Assembly (NCBI GenBank): GCA_026826555.1
Contig: JAKSZT010054458.1
Location: 713,481-777,480, forward strand
Source of the DNA: Tolypeutes matacus
Taxonomy: Eukaryota; Chordata; Mammalia; Cingulata; Chlamyphoridae
DNA: 64,000 bases
Direction: 5' to 3'
The notes under the pieces were generated by a model that saw only the letters and a list, made by a program, of their open reading frames with translations, was not told where the DNA came from and ran no database searches. Positions within the stretch are counted from its first letter, which is position 1; every line of letters begins with the position of its first letter. Below are positions 10,990 through 22,337 of this stretch, one piece after another. A program made the position numbers and the translations under genes.

Positions 10990-12620
10990 GTATTATTTAG
11001 TAATTTTAACATATTAATTTGATTATAAAAGTAATACATGTACATTGGGAAATTTAGAAAACCACAAAGAAGAAAATAAAGTTCTTTTTTTAAAAAGAAA
11101 AAAAAACAAAATTGGTATTATGGTATACATAGAGCGTTGTATCCTGCTCTTTTCACCTAATAGAAGGTATTGTTTTCTAATGACTTTTTTTTTTTAGTTA
11201 GGCCAGTAATTTATTAAGATTGGAAAAGAAGAGAAATGGGAGAAAATAACAGATCATAGGTCCCAGAGAGAGAGAGGAAGGGCTGAAGAGTGATAAAGAG
11301 GACTGGTTTACAGACTACAATTTCCCATTATATATTATAAATGCCCAGGTTTTACTTGCGTATTGATCCATGTAGTGGGGGCACAGCAAGAGCAGGGCAC
11401 AGAAGGTGAGAGGGGGAGAGAGAGAGAGAGAGAGAGGGAGTTTCGGCCTTTTCGCTTGCTTTTTAAACCATTAATTATTCTGCCCCTTTGCTAATGGCAT
11501 GGGAGGAGTTCCAGCTATTTGCTGTTTCGATTGATTACCCCACCCATCAGTCCCCCAGGAGGGCCCAGTGATAAGGCCCCTGGAGAATATCTGGGACTTC
11601 TCCTGGCTTCCAGAGGAAACCTCATTCCTAATGGCAGAAATCTCATTCTGAACGGGATTTCTTGTGAGGGTCTTCCAGCAGCCATATTGGAGGTATCAAT
11701 GTCTACGTGGACTTCTTGCCAGGTTCTAGATCCATCTATTGATTTCCTATCTAGCCTGCTTCATTCCCCCTTCTGAGTTTACACCTTTATTCTTAAACTG
11801 GTGCTGAAAGGAGATGCTCATTCTTCTGTAATTACCTCCTGCTGTTTAGAGGCAGTAGGCTCTACCTGACAAGATGTAAAACCCTCTAGCTATTCTGTTT
11901 CAGTTGGAGGAAGATGGATCTGGCATCCTGGGCAAAGCTGGATGAAGTCCCCATATGGCTAACAAGATGTTGATTCTGCAAAGGCTGCATCTTCCTGAAG
12001 TTGATGGGAAACAGTATTCTTTTATGCTATTGGCTTTTTGTCTCTTGAAGCGATATTTTAGGCCGTCCAATGACTAGCACTCGTGCGTTCCGTTAGATGC
12101 TTCTGGTGAGCTGGCACTTCCTGGGCAGCTGGCTTCACTCAAAATTAGTGCACCAAGCTGGAAATTCCTTTAACTTTAATAGCAATAACCTCCTGGGTGG
12201 CAGCACCACATATGTTACCAGATTTTGTCTAGGTTCTTGACTATGTTGCATATTGATCCATGCGGGGGTGGGGCGCTTGACAAGAGCAGGGTGCAGAAGG
12301 AGAGAGAGAAAGAAGTCTAATGAATTTTAATAGTTATATGGTATTCCAGCATATAGGTATGCAACATATATTTAGCTAACCACCTGTTGTAGGACTTTAG
12401 CTTGTAACCAGGTTTTAGTTGTTATAAACAGTTTGATTAATAATATCCTTACAGATAAATCTTTGTATATAAACTTGGAGTTATTTCCTAGAAGTTGAAA
12501 TTCTAAGTGAAAAATATTCCCAATTAAGACCCTGTGGAAAAGTTGTACAGAGTATACAATTAAGAGGAACTACATCCTTGCCAACAACCCTTTATTGGGA
12601 ATCTTTATGTGTTAGATTGA
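10990..12620. repeat. ancient LINE-type repeat interrupted by a retrovirus-like retrocopy
   Basis: The left part (about 10990-11183, 'aaagtaatacatgtacattg') and right part (12324-12620, 'atatggtattccagcatata', 'gttataaacagtttgatt', 'atttcctagaagttgaaatt') read as one old mammalian LINE-like repeat once the 1.1 kb insertion between them is removed. I do not assign the family. Confidence 0.5.
11184..12315 (-). mobile_element. retroposed retrovirus-like transcript (processed ERV copy)
   Basis: This 1132-bp unit is flanked by the 8-bp direct repeat tctaatga (11176-11183 and 12316-12323) and starts on + with a T run, so it is a minus-strand insertion with a poly(A) tail. A minus-strand AATAAA (TTTATT at 11210-11215) sits just before the tail. 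About 70 nt at its start (12251-12315) are repeated near its end (11361-11438), sharing 'ggatcaata', 'gctcttg' and a CT-rich run. That is the layout of a retroviral RNA with a terminal R repeat. A TATA-like tttaaaaag lies upstream of the second copy, as in an LTR U3. No gag, pol or env frame survives. The alternative is an unknown non-autonomous retroposon. Confidence 0.55.
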
Positions 12621-12694
12621 GAAGCAAAAAATATTATTTTAATATCACGATTAATGTCATCATTTTAATTGAATTACTGAGTGATCAAGTGATG

Positions 12695-12921
12695 TTTTGT
12701 TTTTGTTTTTGTTTTGAGGCACCAGGAGCCAGGGATTGAACCTGGACCTCGTATGTAGGAAGCCAGCGCTCAACCACTGAGCCACATGGGCTTCCCTGAA
12801 TTGGTTTTATCATTTGTTTTGCTTGTTGTTTGTTTTTGATTTTTCAGGAGGCACCAGGACCCAATCTAGGACCTCCCATGTGGGAAGCAGGGAGCTCAAC
12901 TGCTTGAGCCATATCCACTCC
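12695..12921 (-). mobile_element. dimeric tRNA-derived SINE (DAS type)
   Basis: Two tRNA-like halves in the same minus orientation, each with an inverted B box ('gattgaacctgg' in the first) and 'aaccactgagccac' or 'aactgcttgagccat', are joined by a T/G-rich linker containing gttttgcttgttgtttg. The 9-bp duplication caagtgatg flanks it (12686-12694 and 12922-12930). Confidence 0.88.
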
Positions 12922-13748
12922 CAAGTGATGATTTTTTTGTTTATTTTTTGTGTTATTTTTATTGTAGGTTGTTTGATTATATCCTTTATGTTTTACTTTT
13001 GGAGTGATCATCTTTTTCTGAATAGAGCTTTTTTACTTACCAAGGATATTAATACTTTGCTTTCTAATTTTGTTTATGCACATTTTACTTGGTATGTACA
13101 CTTTTTAGGCAAAAATTTTTAAATTACACCTCTTAAAGAAATTCCAAGTATAAAACTCAAGCAAAAAAAAAAAAAAACATTATTCAATGAACAAGAAAAC
13201 ACCACTGACTATAAATCTAAATGGTCTTACACCAACTTTTTTTGTTTTTATTTTTGTATTTTAATTTACCCAAAATTTTGTAAATCCCTAGAGACGTTAG
13301 TTGCATCCTTCCTTACAATTTTGCAGTTTTCAAGTTTATTAAATTTAAAAAGGGAACATTAAAAATGTTTAAATCCAAACTCCTTCTCCTTTTAAGGAAG
13401 TAGTTGAAGCTATCTTTGGAAGCACATAATATTCTTTATACTAAAAGAAATTAAGAAAGAATTGCATAATTAATTAATATTAATAACTAAATAGTTCTAA
13501 AATAAATTGCATTCTTTAAACTTGTGACTGTTACATTTTCCTATGCTTCTCCTTTACTCAATGGTATTATCATTTTCCTTTTTGTGCTTTACCTTTTCCT
13601 TCAACTAATTTCTTAGCTCTTTTTAAACTGCTAATTATTTTTATTTTATTCTTCTATATAGGAGACTGATCCAAGAGAATAAATACCTAACTATACCACC
13701 ACTAGGTGGCAGAATGGAATAAGTCAGATCTTTAGACTTTTGGCAGAA

Positions 13749-13771
13749 GTGTGTGTGTGTGTGTGTGTGTG
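13749..13771 (+). repeat. (GT)n microsatellite
   Basis: About eleven GT units occur in an uninterrupted run. Confidence 0.9.
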
Positions 13772-15454
13772 AATTCTTACTCTATTTCTTGGTGGTGTCA
13801 TATAATTTGATTTAATTATTACTCTTATATTCCTAATAGTCATAGGTAGTGAACATCTCATGATTACCTTGTTAGGCAATGCCAAGCTGTGCTTAGTTAT
13901 TAGTAAATAAATACTGTAACAGCATTAAGATTTGTGTTGGGTTAAAGATGAAAATACTCTTGGGTTTTTTGACCTTTCACTTAGTTTGTACTTGATTAAT
14001 CTCTCCTGAGATGTCAACAAGACAAGCAAATTGTAAGATATATCTGTTTAAATGTCTAGCTAACCTAAGGTGTGTAGTTAAATCACACAGCAAGTTAGTG
14101 GATGTGTCCTCCAGAAACATGGGAAACTTAAAACTGGATATTACTCTTAACACTAGAAGAAATAGTTGTCACACAGCTAATTGAATGGCAGAGCTAGGAT
14201 TTGAATGCAAACAGTTGCTCCAGAGCCCAAGCCCCTTTTCTTAACCAGTTTGTTTAACAGCTTGAAATATTGGACCATATGAACACAGACTCCAAACCTC
14301 AACTACAGTGATTCTTTTTTTTTGTTAGAGAAGATGTGTGTTTACAAAACGATCATACATAAATTAAAGGATGCCTGTACAACACCCCACCACTAACACC
14401 TTGTATTGATGTGGCACATTTGTTACAACTGATGATAGCACTTTTTAAAATAATTCTACTTTTTTTTTTTTTTAACAGTAGTTACCTTTGTTACTACTGA
14501 TGAAAAATTATTAAAATAGTTCTATTGTCCATTATTTACATTAAGTGTATTTTCCCCTCATATATCACCCTTAAAATGATTCTTAACTATTATAAAATCA
14601 CAATTAGGTTCTTGTGGTTAAGACTGCAAATTTTTTATATGATGCACATCCTCAGAACTGTAACGAGTGGTTTAGTGGAATATTTAGATTCATACATTTT
14701 ACATACTGTATGGTACACCCTCTTTTGGGGGGAATTTATGATTAGGGAACAATATCATTCATATATTAAAAGTTTTCTCATAAATAAGGTAAAATCAAAC
14801 TATATTGAACATTTTACTGAAAATCTGCTTAGGAATTTACGATGTCAACTGAAGATACTAGACTACTTAGAAATAATGTTTTTCTATCTTGAAAGGCTTG
14901 AAGGAAAATATGCCACAAAGTTAATTCATAGGAATCACTTCTGACTGTATTTTTTGACAATGTTCTAAATTCTTAACAATTAAACTATATTTTCCTGGGC
15001 CAATAGGAAATACTTTGGTTAATAGAATGGTTTCTATCAATATGCTGTATATATCTCAGCTGTATATATCAGTAAATTCCGAAAACCAAAATGTACTGGT
15101 TGTTTCGTTTTTGTTTTTCCAGATAGTATTCCAAGTCTACAAAATTGGGTACCTTTCTCAGGGTGTTTTAGGACGCATTAGACCTTCGCTACAACATGAA
15201 CATGATCATAGTATTGTAATGTTTAATGTTAAATTTTTCTGATTTCCAGTTGAATGCCCCTGAGTATAATCTAAGGTGAGACTTTTAATGAGTCAAGGGG
15301 TGGGCTTTAAAAAGGGGGAGGGTCTGTGAGAACCTAAAATTTAGTTTGTAGAATCTCATACACCTGTGGATTCTTTTGGAGAAAGAATCCACAGAATTTA
15401 TCAGATTACAATGGGATTTATGATCCCAAAACTGCTGCTCTTGAGACAACTTAG

Positions 15455-15655
15455 CTTATTTGTTAGAAGCATAGGCTCTATAGTCAAATAAAATTGAATC
15501 CTGGCTCCTCTCACCAAGTTAGAATCCTTTGTCTATAAAATTGAATCCTTCGTCTATAAAGTTGCATGTGTCTCATAGTGTTGTATTCAATGTAAAGCAT
15601 TTAGCACAGTGCCTGGCATACAATAAGTACTCAGTAAACATTAACAATTATCACT
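15455..15655 (+). repeat. MIR SINE fragment
   Basis: 'agcataggctctatagtca', 'gaatcctggctcctctcac' and 'agtgcctggcatacaataag' are in MIR order. Confidence 0.7.
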
Positions 15656-16253
15656 GCACACTGGGTGAATAACCTCCAGGTATTAAAAGATACTTTCCCC
15701 AATAAGTAATTCATATAATTTGAATCTTCATTAAGTAGAAATTGAACTATTCAAAGTATTTTATTTAATAAAGAAAATTCAAATTCCTTGTAATTGTTTT
15801 GTTTTCCTGGATAATAAAGTTAGGAACACTTTTTTGCCCTGGTGGTGGTTCTCCTACCTCCATATGAAAAATAGTAGAGTTGCTTAGATGCTGTTATTTC
15901 TACTGACTTGAACAACTGACATCTTCACGAAGCAATTACCAGGTCATGAATCAGAATTATCTTATTACCTTATTTTCAGTTCTTTCCCCTTATGTATTCA
16001 GTTAACAATTTTGCTCATTATGTTTTCCCAGCATCACTACAATCTGTTACTTCTGCCTCATCCTAAAGAGCCTGTCCTTGAAGCAGGATATGACAATTTG
16101 TCTTCTCAATGGCCTCTCCCAGGCTCAATAACATTCCAGCAACCCCTCCCCCATTCTGCCATTATCTTCCAAATTTGACTTCATTTGTGGCGTTTCAGAA
16201 ACCATATTTTTCTTCTCTTGAAATTATGCACCAGGAAATTTTAAGCAACTTTT

Positions 16254-16434
16254 TTTTTTTTTAAAGATTTTATTTATTTATTCATTTATCCCCCCTCTTG
16301 CTGCTTGTGCTCGCTGGGTCAGCTAACCACGCCGTGCAGGCGGGCTTGCCTTCACCAGGAGGCCCCGGGAACCGAACCCGGGGCCTCCCATATGGTAAAC
16401 GGGAGCCCTACTGATTGAGCCACAGCCGCTTCCC
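16254..16434 (-). mobile_element. GC-rich tRNA-derived SINE (DAS type, monomer with unique 3' part)
   Basis: The tRNA-like head (minus strand) has the inverted B box 'gggaaccgaacccggggcc' and 'tgattgagccacagccgct'. The remainder contains 'cttgctgcttgtgctcgc' and a tttatttattcattta tail. It is flanked by ttaagcaactttt and ttaaacaactttt (16241-16253 and 16435-16447), one mismatch apart. Confidence 0.88.
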
Positions 16435-16936
16435 TTAAACAACTTTTATCTTCAATAAAACTTTAGCAATTATCTCCCACCAAGAGCAACTGCTGTGTTT
16501 TATACTTTTTAAATCAGTTTTATTACAGGTAGATTTGCACCAGCTTTTCCTCTACTTGTTTCCCACAAGTATCCTGATTAAGCATTGTAGAAGTAGCAAG
16601 TAATATTGGTATCTGCCATCACTGAAGGCAATAAAGCTGGCTTTGCCAGGCCATAGACAGAGCCTGTAGGAGAGACAGATAAATTCTCTGTTCACCAAAT
16701 TATTCTTATTTCCAGTCTGCTTTTTTGTTGTTTTATACTTAAATTAACCATGCTTGCTTTATTATTTTCAAAATTTTTGTATAGTCTCTAGAAAACCTGG
16801 ATGGAGGGTCTCATAATCTATGTAGTACTCAGGTAGTAAATAAAGCATGCCTTCAAGACTTCTTAAAGTTTATAAGTATAATATTTTACTTGATACATGA
16901 ATACATTGAGTTCAACTTAACAATATATTCACTTTA

Positions 16937-17118
16937 TTTTTATTTTTTATTTATTTTTTAAATTTATTCATTTATCCCCCCCTTGCTGCTTGTGCTCGCC
17001 GGGTCAGCCAACCACGCTGTGCGGGCAGGCCTGCCCCCACCAGGAGGCCCCGGGAACCGAACCCGGGGCCTCCCACATGGCAAATGGGAGCCCTACTGAT
17101 TGAGCTACAGCCGCCTCC
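16937..17118 (-). mobile_element. GC-rich tRNA-derived SINE, second copy of the same subfamily
   Basis: It has the same structure as the element at 16254-16434 and lies about 500 bp away in the same orientation. The 16-bp duplication caatatattcacttta (16921-16936 and 17119-17134) is perfect. The perfect duplication and intact CpG-bearing segments point to a fairly young insertion. Confidence 0.92.
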
Positions 17119-17134
17119 CAATATATTCACTTTA

Positions 17135-18380
17135 AATTAAAGTATCACATCAGCACGATCTCCTAAAACCAATTTTTAAAGACTCTTCCTGCAACTTTTC
17201 ATATTTGTATTTTCTCATTTCAACTATATTATTTAAATCACTAGTGCCTAAATTATGCTCAACTGATATAGCTCAAATAACAATAATAAGGATATGTTTA
17301 AACTAAAGAAGAATATCAGAGAAGGTATTACCCAAGCAAAACTCATTACACCTTTGTTTTACCTTCACAGCCTTCTCTCCTTTAAATTCAGAAACCTCAT
17401 CCATCTTGGTCACTTTTGTATTCCCAAGAAAGAAAAAGAAGGGAGGGAGAACAGGGGGAAGGAAGGAACCACCTGAAATCCTACCACCTAGAGATAACTT
17501 TATATACCATGAATTTTTGCATAAAATCCTAAACTATAAAAGAAAAACATATCCAAAGTATTTTAAACAGCATTGCAAGCGATGAAGTGATTATGTATTT
17601 TAATACGTAAGAACCAAAATTAAGTGAAGACTGATGGACAGAAGGCAGAATATATCTAAAATCATTTTAGCATCTAAGAGTAGACTAAGATTGAAATATG
17701 GTTATTGCCAAACATTTTTAATGTTTCGGTTTTTTAAAGCTTTAAACAGAAGATTCAGCGTGGTTATTCTGTTGTTTTTGGAGAATTCTTGACCCAGAAT
17801 AAAACCGCAGTTCTGTTAGTACTATGCAAAGAAGTCCTTTTGAGTGGGCCAAAGGATGCAGTCTAACTTAAGAGCCAAGGGAAGGCATCAAAATATTTCA
17901 ACTGTTTGTAAAAATTTCTCACTTTTAGAAACTTGTTTGGGCTGCCAAGGCAGTATGGTATAAGGTAGTGGTCCTCAAATTGGAAGTATGCCTGGGAGTA
18001 CATAAATACTTTCAGAAGAGGGTTTGCAAGCATAGATAATTTAAAGGAATCAACTTCCTGATCCTAAACTTTCCTAAGTACTCTTTCCTGAAATTGATTT
18101 GTCTGATAATATGCTTGATTTTCTTATAGATTAGTCTGTGGTAGGAAACACTTTGTATAAGAAAGGTATTGCCCTTAACCATCCAAATATTGTCCAGGAT
18201 GTGAATGCTGTCATGGACCACACAGAGGTGAAACCTTCTTTAATGATTCATTGAGCTGTCGTAAACCCATAAGACTTGCTGAATTTCTCTTCTTTATAAA
18301 TAAATTTTTAAGGGCAAGGCTTTGTGTATTTTTGGCTAGTGTTCAGTATGCTATTAAATGAGAGAGTTAAAACACTTTAT
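17135..18380. other. intergenic, no gene
   Basis: AT-rich sequence. A 'gtagtggtcctcaaattgg' stretch near 17965 recalls a hAT element end, but the copy is too decayed to classify. Confidence 0.5.
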
Positions 18381-19429
18381 TCCCAGAAGATGGAGGATTA
18401 GAGAGGCAGAGGGATCACTTCTCTCCCAGGAAAAATAGCTAGAGAACAGGCAGAGACTGTCCAGAGGGCTGCTCTGGAGTTTAGGATACCAGGGGAAGGC
18501 CATACACCACCCAGAAGAGGAGTGAAGGAAAGGAGTCTCCACTGGCTGAAAAATCCCATGAGTAAACCTGCAGAAGCAGCAGTAGGCGCCCATCCCCTCA
18601 CTTTTGGAGCAGTCTGCAGACTGCAGTGGCTGTGGACTGAGGGAGTTGCAGGGGCCCTCTTCCCCAGGAAAGGGGAGGGGGAGGGACACAGTCTACAGCA
18701 AATTCAGATTTTGGCCAGTGAACTCGATCTGTTCCATTGGAGAGGTTGCACGCTTCCAGGCCAGGTGGGCCTGTGACATTGTTTGCACTGAGAGCCAGCA
18801 GTGAGCTATAGATAATTTGCTTCTCAAACACCCTCCCTAGTGCCCCGGGCTGGTTGCTGAGGAAGTATGGGTAGGGTGCAGCAGGCCAAGGGAGAACAGT
18901 TTCTGAGGAAGTTTGTGAGGTTTGGCAAAACCAGAGGACATTGCTTTCTGCACCACCTCCCATGGAGTTTACTGAATGCATTACCGCCTGGCTCCTGGGG
19001 TCTGAACTGAGTGGGCTGTCAAAGAGCGCCATCTACTGGTGAAACCAGAAAAGTGCATGGAAAGGGGAAAATAAAGAGACAAGCAGGTGCCTTTAATGCC
19101 CGCCTCTCCAAGGCCCTTGGAAACTGGCCTGCACCACATTTCTGGGTCCTTAGCCCTGGTTTGAGCAGTTAAACGGGCAATCCTATATAGAACAGGTTGA
19201 ACGAAGAGTCAACAGTGGTAGCATACAGCTACTTAACAGTAAGTCTCTAGGCAAGAGAGAGAAACAACATCAGAGTAAACTCAGCATCAGAATCAGATGC
19301 CTGGACATCGGCAAAAAATTACAAGCCATACTAAGAAAAAAGATATGACTCAGGCAAAGGAACAAATCAAAGCTACAGACAAGACACAGGAGTTGAAATA
19401 GCTAATCAATAGGGTTCATATGAATCTCC

Positions 19430-20270
19430 CAAATCAAATCATGGAGTTGAAGGGGACAACAAGGCTAAAGAAATAAAAGACATTAAGAAGGCACTGGGTG
19501 AGCACAAAGAAGAATATGAAATCTTGGACTGAAAAATAACAGCTTTTTGGGAATGAAAGACACAATGAGAAAGATTAAAAATACAATAGAGGCACACAAC
19601 AGTAGATTTGAAGTCATGGAAGAAAGAACAGGCTACGTAGAGGAAAGAACAGCTAAAATTGATGAGAAAACAGAGAAAAGAATGGGAAAAATTGAGCAGG
19701 TGCTCAGGGAGTTGAATGATAGCATGAAGCACACCAGCATACATGTCATGGGAGTTCCAGATGGAGTAGGGAAGGGAAAAGGGACAGAAACAGTATTTGA
19801 GGAAATAATGGCTGAAAATTTCTCAACTCATGAAAGACACGAATATACATGTCCAGGAAGCATAGCAAACTCCAATTAGAATAAATCCAAACAGACCCAC
19901 CCCAAGACACATAAAATTCTGAATGACAAAGATAAAGAGAAAAATCTAAAAGCAGCAAGAGAAAAGAAAAAAACATAACATAAAAGGGATGTCCATTAAG
20001 ACTTAGCACAGATTTCTCATCAGAAACCATGGAGGTGAGAAGGCAGTGGTGTGATATAATTAAGGTACTCAGAGGAAAACTTCCAGCCAAGAATTCATTG
20101 TCTAGCAAAACTGCCCTTCAAATATGAGTTTAAAATATTCACAGATAAACTGAAATGAACAGAGTTCATAAACAAGATCTAGCCCTGCAGGAAAGACTAA
20201 AGGGAGTTCTGAAGCCAGAAAAGAAGAGAGAGGCTTAGAGAGTGTAGAAGTGAAGACTATAAGAAAGGGT
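19430..20270 (+). pseudogene. L1 ORF1 remnant (RNA-binding chaperone), broken
   Basis: The translation shows a heptad-like stretch rich in Glu, Lys and Arg, then an RRM-type segment with MGVPDGVGKGKG and FEEIMAENF, comparable to L1 ORF1p. The frame stops at 19879. Downstream DNA still carries the usual L1 wording ('gagaaaaatctaaaagcagc', 'tctcatcagaaaccatgg'), so the original ORF1 was longer and is frameshifted. Confidence 0.7.
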
Positions 20271-20984
20271 AACCAAAACGTAAAAAAGATGGACAAAAAT
20301 AAGCTATGGAATATGAAAGCCAAAGTATAAAATGGCTGAAGTAAGTAATGACTTTATGGTAATAACTTTGAATGTTAATAGATTAAACTCTCCAGTCAAA
20401 AGACATAGGCTGACAGAATGGATAAGAAAACACGCTGTCTGCAGGAGACTCACCTTAAACCAAAAGATGCAAATAAGCTGAAAGTAAAAGGTTGGAAAAT
20501 GATATTTCACACAGATAACCTAAAAAGAGCAGGGGTAGCTATACTGGTATCAGACAAAACAGACTTTAAATGCAAAAAAGTGATGAGATGCAGAAGGCAA
20601 TATTAATAAAAGGGAAAATGCACTAGGAAGGAGTAACAGTCATAAATATCTATGCACCTAACCAAGGTGCTCCAAAATACGTGAAGCAAACTGGCAAAAC
20701 TGAAGAGAGAAATAGATATCTCTACAATAATAGTTGGAGACTTCAACATGCCACTCACATCAATAGATAGAACAACTAGACTGAAGATCAACTAGGAAGC
20801 AACTTGAACTATATGATAAATGAGCTAGACCTAACAGACATTTACAGAACATTGCATCCCAAATGAGCAGGTTACACATTATTTTCAAGTGTTCATGGGT
20901 CTTTCTCCAGGAGAGACCACATGTTGGTCCACAACACAGATTTCTATAAAGATTGAAATTACAAAGCACGTCACTATTGCAGGG

Positions 20985-21205
20985 TGGTGGAAATGTGGAG
21001 AAGCACGGGAAAAATACATCTGGAGTGACCTATGGACAGTGGTTAACAATAATGTAATATTCATGCATCTATGTCAAAGATGTATTCTGTTGATAATGGG
21101 GGAATATGAAAATCTGTGCCAGATGTATGCTATGGACCTGGTAATAATCTGATGATATTATCTCATATTCTTTAACAAATGTTCCACCACAGTATGTTGT
21201 GTTTA
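20985..21205 (+). other. out-of-place segment inside L1 ORF2
   Basis: Between the end of the endonuclease domain (about 20970) and 'ggaatacagcaaaggcagt' (21208) lie about 220 nt that do not read as ORF2. They resemble an L1-type 3' UTR ('ggacagtggttaacaataat', 'aacaaatgttccaccacag') but have no poly(A) tail. They replace the ORF2 sequence expected here, part of which is present in the other ORF2 copy from 22338. Confidence 0.5.
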
Positions 21206-21887
21206 TGGAATACAGCAAAGGCAGTCTTGAGAGGGAAATTTATCGCCCTAAATGCCTATATTAAAAAAGAAGAAAGAGCTTAACTCAGAGATTTAACTGA
21301 ATAACTAGAGAAACTAGAAAAAGAACAGCAAACCAATCCCAAAGCAAACAGAAGGAAAGAAATAAAGATTAGAGCAGAAATAAATGAAATTGAGAACAAA
21401 AAAACAATAGAGAAAACCAACAAAACCAAAAGTTGGTTCTTTGAGAAGATCAATAAAATTAACAACCCCCTACCTAGACTAACAAAGAAAAAAAAAAAAA
21501 AAAGATGCACATAAATACAATCAGAAATGAAATGGGGAAAGTTACAACTGACCCCACAGAAATAAAAAGGATCATAAGAGGATATTATGAGAAACTGTAT
21601 GCCAATAAACTAGACAACCTAGATGAAATGGGCAAATTCCTAGAAATGCACAAACAATGTACACCGATGCTACAAGAAATACAAGAACTTAACAAAACAA
21701 GCACACTTAAAGAGATTGGATCTGTCATCAAAAATCTCCCAGCAACGAAAATTCCAGGACCAGATGGCTTCACAGGTGAATTCTACCAAGCATTTTGAAG
21801 AGAATTAACACCAATCTTGTTTAAACACTTCCAAAAAATTGAAGGGGAGGGAAAATTACCCAACACATTTTATGAAGCCAGCATCAC

Positions 21888-22337
21888 TGTGATGGTTAGG
21901 CTAATGTGTCAACTCGGCCAGGTAATTGTGTCTAGGTGATTGGTCCAGCAAGCACTGGGCTAATTGTAATACAAGAGCATTTATGAACTTTGATCACCAG
22001 TGAGTTTACTGTGTGGATGGCTGATTACATCTGCATTAATCAGGGAGATTATATCAGCAATGGGTGATGTTTTTATCTAATCAGTTGAATGCCCTAAAAG
22101 GGAAGTGATTTCAACATTCAGAGAGAATTTCCCACCTTGTCTTTGGACAGCCAACTTCTCCCAGAAACTCAGTAAGGACCATTCATTGGACTTTCATCAG
22201 AGCCCCTGGTTTGCAGCCTGCCTGCGGAACCTGGACTTGTGCATCCCCATGGTCGTGTGAGAGACTCTTATAAAATCTCATATTATTGACAGATATCTCC
22301 TGTTTATTCCGTTTCCCGAGAGGACCCTGACTAATAC
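21888..22337 (+). mobile_element. solo ERVL-type LTR (MLT2-like) at an L1-L1 junction
   Basis: It starts TGTGATGGTTAGG and ends ACCCTGACTAATAC, the terminal wording of ERV-L LTRs. It is about 450 bp long, with 'taatcagttgaatgcc' and 'ttccgtttcccgagaggacc' inside. It is the same subfamily as the minus-strand LTR at 45355-45807. The left 5 bp (atcac) is not repeated on the right, so one flank has been lost or rearranged. Confidence 0.8.

Larger units (their letters stand above)
12931..16240. other. AT-rich intergenic stretch with MIR fragments
   Basis: This stretch holds no gene. Recognisable pieces are a MIR fragment near 14160-14250 ('cacacagctaattgaatggc'), a MIR at 15455-15655 and a GT microsatellite at 13749-13771. 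The open frames around 14525-15242 use AT-rich, biased codons and have no family resemblance. Confidence 0.6.
18382..21887 (+). mobile_element. L1 retrotransposon, 5' part (5' UTR, ORF1 and start of ORF2), decayed
   Basis: The 5' UTR starts with the L1-type 'gaagatggaggattagaga'. ORF1 remnants around 19440-20270 include a coiled-coil Glu/Lys-rich stretch and an RRM-like segment ending FEEIMAENF (19547-19830). ORF2 starts near 20335: the endonuclease part has NVNRLNSP and QETHLK (20440-20470), then AGVAILVSD. Reverse transcriptase begins with PGPDGFTGEFY (near 21760). Stops and frameshifts break all frames, so it is inactive. An unrelated-looking segment lies at about 20985-21205. The copy ends abruptly at an ERVL-type LTR. 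Confidence 0.85.

Noticed and set aside
14525..14944. 139-residue + frame
   Set aside because: AT-rich, Ile/Tyr/Phe-heavy translation without a recognisable motif or partner exons.
18598..19032. 144-residue - frame
   Set aside because: It is the antisense of the GC-richer L1 5' UTR.
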